A stretch of DNA of 28,151 nucleotides from an uncultured Collinsella sp. (GTDB taxonomy: Bacteria; Actinomycetota; Coriobacteriia; Coriobacteriales; Coriobacteriaceae), in NCBI GenBank assembly GCA_905204635.1, contig CAJLAN010000002.1, forward strand, positions 1 through 28,151, written 5' to 3'. A program made the translations under genes and the position numbers. Numbering within the stretch: the first letter of the stretch is position 1; each line of letters starts with the position of its first letter. The notes under the pieces are model-generated. The model did no database searches. It was not told the DNA's origin and saw only the letters and a program-made list of their open reading frames with translations. Positions 25,264 to 28,151 of this stretch are shown piece after piece.

Positions 25264-28151
25264 CTAGCGCTTCTTTGGGATCGACCTAAGGCGAGCGAAC
25301 CATAGGGCTGCGGCACCCGAGGTCAGGAGCGCGGTGATGCAAGCGGCGATGGGAACTGATCCTGTTGCCGGTAGGTCCTGCGGTAGGGTACAGCGTTGAA
25401 TGACACGGTCCTCGTCATGTGACTCAAGTTTATCGCCGCCGCCGTTGCGGCAAAGATCGACGCGTGCGCTGTTGGTGAGTGCGGTTTGGGGCGTATAAGC
25501 CGACGTTGCCTGCATGTGCACGACTGCGCCCCGAGCGTCTGTGCCAAGGATTGCTTTGGCATCGTCAAGGTCGTCGTGCTCATCTTTGAGATCATCGCGG
25601 GTCCAAGAATCCGCATCGCTTCGAGTCGTAAAGTCGGCGGCTACCGCACCGTATTCAATTCGAATGCCCGTTACGACGGTATTGGATGCAAGGTCGAGCT
25701 CTTCCGCCTCGAGTGTGGTGGATTCCGTGGTCGAGACATCCGCCTTCCAGAGGCGCCAGCCGTCGTAATCGACGAGGCGACAGTCCTCACCAAGGTTCTC
25801 TTTTACTTCGTCGGACTCAAGCCAAGGATTTTCGTGCCCATCGCCAAGTGTCGCGTTCGCCGGCTCATCGACGTCTGTCGAGCCCAACGGCGTCGTGCGA
25901 TACCATACGTTGCACAGACCGTTGAGGTCGTCGATGGCGACGGGGGTTTCGATTGAGATGAATCTCGCTGTGCCGTCTTTGGCGCACTCAAGATCATCGG
26001 TAATCGTAAACTCATCAACCCAAGTAGCGGAATCGTTTCGAGCATCGATGGTATAGGAGAAAAGCCCATCACTATTGGTTTGCGTCGTGGCGCGGTTTTT
26101 ACCATCGCCGTTAGCCAACAGGCCCTTTACGATAGGTTGGACAAGTTCCTGACGCTTGTCGACCTGTCCCTTGATCTCGATGGGCGCATCCTTCATCGCG
26201 ACGGATTGGACTTCTCCCGTATCCTTTATTTCAAACGTTATCTCCTCGGCAAGGTCGTAGGTCCGCGGAGACATCATTTCGCGCAACGAGTAGGTGCCGG
26301 GTGCAAGATGTTCGACGCGGTGTGGCTTGTCGGATGAGGTCCAGGAGTCTATTTCGGTTTTATCGGGACCATATAAGGTGAGCTGTGCGCCTTCCACTTC
26401 CTGCTCACCGCTTGCATCGACCTTGGAGATATCAACCTTGGTGTAATCGTCGGATACGTTAAGCCGTGCTTCTACAACGGGTGTTTTCTGGTCGGCGTAA
26501 GTAAGGTCGACAATATGGGTTGTCTGATCGAGCAAGAAGCCTGCCGGCGCTTGAGTCTCGACAACCTCGTAGCATGCGGTGCCAGATCCCAGTGGGAGGT
26601 TGTCCGCGCGTGCTTCTCCAGTTTCATCCGTCGTGACGGTCGCGACGGTCTCACCGTCGAGCGCGGCAATGCTACCGTCGGGGCGCACGATATCACCCGA
26701 GGCACGGATCTCAAAGACGGCGCCCGCGAGGCTGCTGCCGTCTATGGCATCGGTTTTAACGATCCTGATGTTTCCGGTCGCGGCGTGGTCATAATACGAG
26801 GCGATTGCAACGGGCGTTAGGTTCATGTCGGCGGGTATGTTTACCTCGATCTCTTCGCCGACAAGATAGGGCTCTTTGGCCGAGGTTTCGCGTACATAAT
26901 AGGTGCCCGGCACGAGCGATTCGGGCAGTGTGACGGTGCCGGTCGCGTCAGTCGTAAAGGTGTCCATTACGTTATGTGCTGGATACCAGCAAGTTTGTGA
27001 GACAGGTTCGTGATTGCTGTCGAGGAGTTGGAAGGTGAATCCGGCTAGGGGAACAGAAGCGCCTGTTTGGGCATCGCGTTTTACAATCTGGAGATGCGTC
27101 GACAGCGCGTGGTTGTCCACGATATATTGAAGCTCGGTGCCGTCGGAAATCTGATTGGCCTCGACGGTCCATTCCCCTGCACGTTTAAAACCCTCGGGGA
27201 CGGTTTCCGGAACCTCGCGAATCGTGTAGCCGGCACGGTCGTATGGGACGGCTCCGTGGACGCCGGCGGGTCGCTTGCCTGTGCCGAACCATGCTTCGGG
27301 CTGATCTTTGGTGGAGGCAAAGCCATAGATGTTTGTGGTCAGTGTGCCAACAACCTGATGAGAGCTGTTGCTGACAACCTCAAAGACAACACCACCCGCC
27401 GGCTGCTCTAGGCTGGATTGGTCGCTATTGCCGTAATCCTTGAATTTGGAAATCTCAAGGTCAAACGCAATGGGGATATCGGAAACGCGAGATTCGATCT
27501 CGACCACGCCTGAATCGCCGAGCTGGTCGGCTCCAACGGTATAGGTCCAGCTGTCGTTGGATGGCAGGTAGCCCTCGGGGGCTTTTGATTCGTAGATGGT
27601 AAAGGTTCCTAAGGGGACATCGGCGAGAGTGGCCCGACCGCTTTCGTCGGTCGTGAGGATTTGCGCCCATCCAGGGGTTGATTGCGACACACACGTGAAC
27701 TCTGCTCCTGCGAGTGAAGATCCCACCTGGGGGCTGGCATTCGTCGCGGCATCGAGTTTTACGATACGCAGGTTGATGGTGCCGGGCTGTTCATCAATGG
27801 CGACCCGCCCGCCGTCATTCCCCGTGGTAAAGGCGATGCGATCACGACGGGGGACATAGCCGGCCGGCGCCTTCGTTTCAATCAGGTAGTACGCCGTGTT
27901 GGGTAGGAGTGTTGCCTGTGCTCGACCGTTGCCGTCCATCTGGATGGTACCAACACGCGCGCCGCTGGCGCTCTCAAAAATATCGAATGTTGCCCCGGTA
28001 AACTGATAGGTATTGTTTCCGCTGGTAATAACGGTGTTAGCAGACTGCTTTTGGAAGGAAACAGAGACCGCCGGCAGTACATAGAGCATGTCTTGACGTT
28101 TGCTGCCGCCCGATACGGCCCCTAGATAGCGTCGCGCGCGGTGCGGAGCGG
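25264..28151 (-). CDS. Sortase-anchored SpaA-repeat surface protein (5' end beyond window)
   Basis: A wall-anchored adhesin or pilin-like protein. The frame is open to the window edge (20 codons before the first ATG at 28089) and no signal peptide is seen, so the N terminus lies outside. Six SpaA/Cna-B-like domains follow in series, with lysine-start motifs (LRIVKLDAATN, LEISKFKD, LQIVKRDAQTG, IRIVKTDAIDG, VDISKVDASG) and closing glutamates (IETKAPAGY, YESKAPEGY, TIREVPE, VRETSAKEP, VETQAPAGF, LREMMSP), typical of Lys-Asn/Asp isopeptide folds. A different ~330-residue domain (from about 27,220 down to 25,380 includes its end) precedes LPATG (25360-25374), a hydrophobic helix and an Arg/Lys tail (RLRSIPKKR). 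It likely mediates host or matrix contact; the ligand is unknown. Confidence 0.93.
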   Translation of the reverse strand, partial: APHRARRYLGAVSGGSKRQDMLYVLPAVSVSFQKQSANTVITSGNNTYQFTGATFDIFESASGARVGTIQMDGNGRAQATLLPNTAYYLIETKAPAGYVPRRDRIAFTTGNDGGRVAIDEQPGTINLRIVKLDAATNASPQVGSSLAGAEFTCVSQSTPGWAQILTTDESGRATLADVPLGTFTIYESKAPEGYLPSNDSWTYTVGADQLGDSGVVEIESRVSDIPIAFDLEISKFKDYGNSDQSSLEQPAGGVVFEVVSNSSHQVVGTLTTNIYGFASTKDQPEAWFGTGKRPAGVHGAVPYDRAGYTIREVPETVPEGFKRAGEWTVEANQISDGTELQYIVDNHALSTHLQIVKRDAQTGASVPLAGFTFQLLDSNHEPVSQTCWYPAHNVMDTFTTDATGTVTLPESLVPGTYYVRETSAKEPYLVGEEIEVNIPADMNLTPVAIASYYDHAATGNIRIVKTDAIDGSSLAGAVFEIRASGDIVRPDGSIAALDGETVATVTTDETGEARADNLPLGSGTACYEVVETQAPAGFLLDQTTHIVDLTYADQKTPVVEARLNVSDDYTKVDISKVDASGEQEVEGAQLTLYGPDKTEIDSWTSSDKPHRVEHLAPGTYSLREMMSPRTYDLAEEITFEIKDTGEVQSVAMKDAPIEIKGQVDKRQELVQPIVKGLLANGDGKNRATTQTNSDGLFSYTIDARNDSATWVDEFTITDDLECAKDGTARFISIETPVAIDDLNGLCNVWYRTTPLGSTDVDEPANATLGDGHENPWLESDEVKENLGEDCRLVDYDGWRLWKADVSTTESTTLEAEELDLASNTVVTGIRIEYGAVAADFTTRSDADSWTRDDLKDEHDDLDDAKAILGTDARGAVVHMQATSAYTPQTALTNSARVDLCRNGGGDKLESHDEDRVIQRCTLPQDLPATGSVPIAACITALLTSGAAALWFARLRSIPKKR

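Overview
This window spans the replication origin of a high-GC Gram-positive chromosome. Gene order (gyrA-gyrB-DciA-recF-dnaN-dnaA running left; rpmH-rnpA-yidD-yidC-khpB-rsmG-parA-parB running right), many GTG/TTG starts with strong Shine-Dalgarno (SD) sequences, no mnmE/mnmG between khpB and rsmG, paired WYL regulators and an LPXTG SpaA-type surface protein fit a gut actinobacterium of class Coriobacteriia. My best guess is Collinsella or a close relative; this rests on gene content and recall, not on a search.

Left arm (1-9160, all minus strand): 5' part of gyrA, a 105-bp imperfect palindrome, gyrB, a strong terminator, a DciA/DUF721 gene overlapping recF, then dnaN and dnaA. dnaA is preceded by only 15 bp by an unfamiliar gene, a GHKL ATPase joined through a ~155-residue glutamine-rich linker to a winged-helix domain. 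The 238 bp between dnaA and dnaN and the 345 bp between the GHKL gene and rpmH share DnaA-box-like motifs (core TTTTCAACA). With a TAR trinucleotide run and an AT-rich tract before dnaN, they look like a bipartite oriC arranged as in Bacillus subtilis.

Right arm (9404-14546, plus strand): a near-consensus promoter drives rpmH-rnpA-yidD-yidC-khpB, ending in a terminator. rsmG-parA-parB and a small membrane protein follow. Three perfect parS sites, exactly 39 bp apart, sit between rsmG and parA.

Beyond that: rlmN (minus); ddl overlapping a DinG-type exonuclease-helicase (plus); two overlapping WYL regulators (minus) whose end overlaps the dinG stop; a 1032-residue membrane protein with a degenerate M28 peptidase fold split by a ~640-residue disordered insert, plus a small single-pass membrane protein (plus); a shared terminator; and the 3' part of a sortase-anchored SpaA-repeat adhesin (minus) that runs off the window.

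Together the genes cover initiation (DnaA, DnaN, oriC, DciA), supercoiling (GyrAB), repair (RecF, DinG, probably the WYL pair), origin segregation (ParAB-parS), and translation and membrane insertion (L34, RnpA, YidD, YidC, KhpB, RsmG, RlmN). The least explained items are the GHKL/Q-rich/winged-helix gene in the dnaA operon, the split pseudo-peptidase, the gyrBA palindrome, and the apparently co-diverged DnaA recognition helix and DnaA box.
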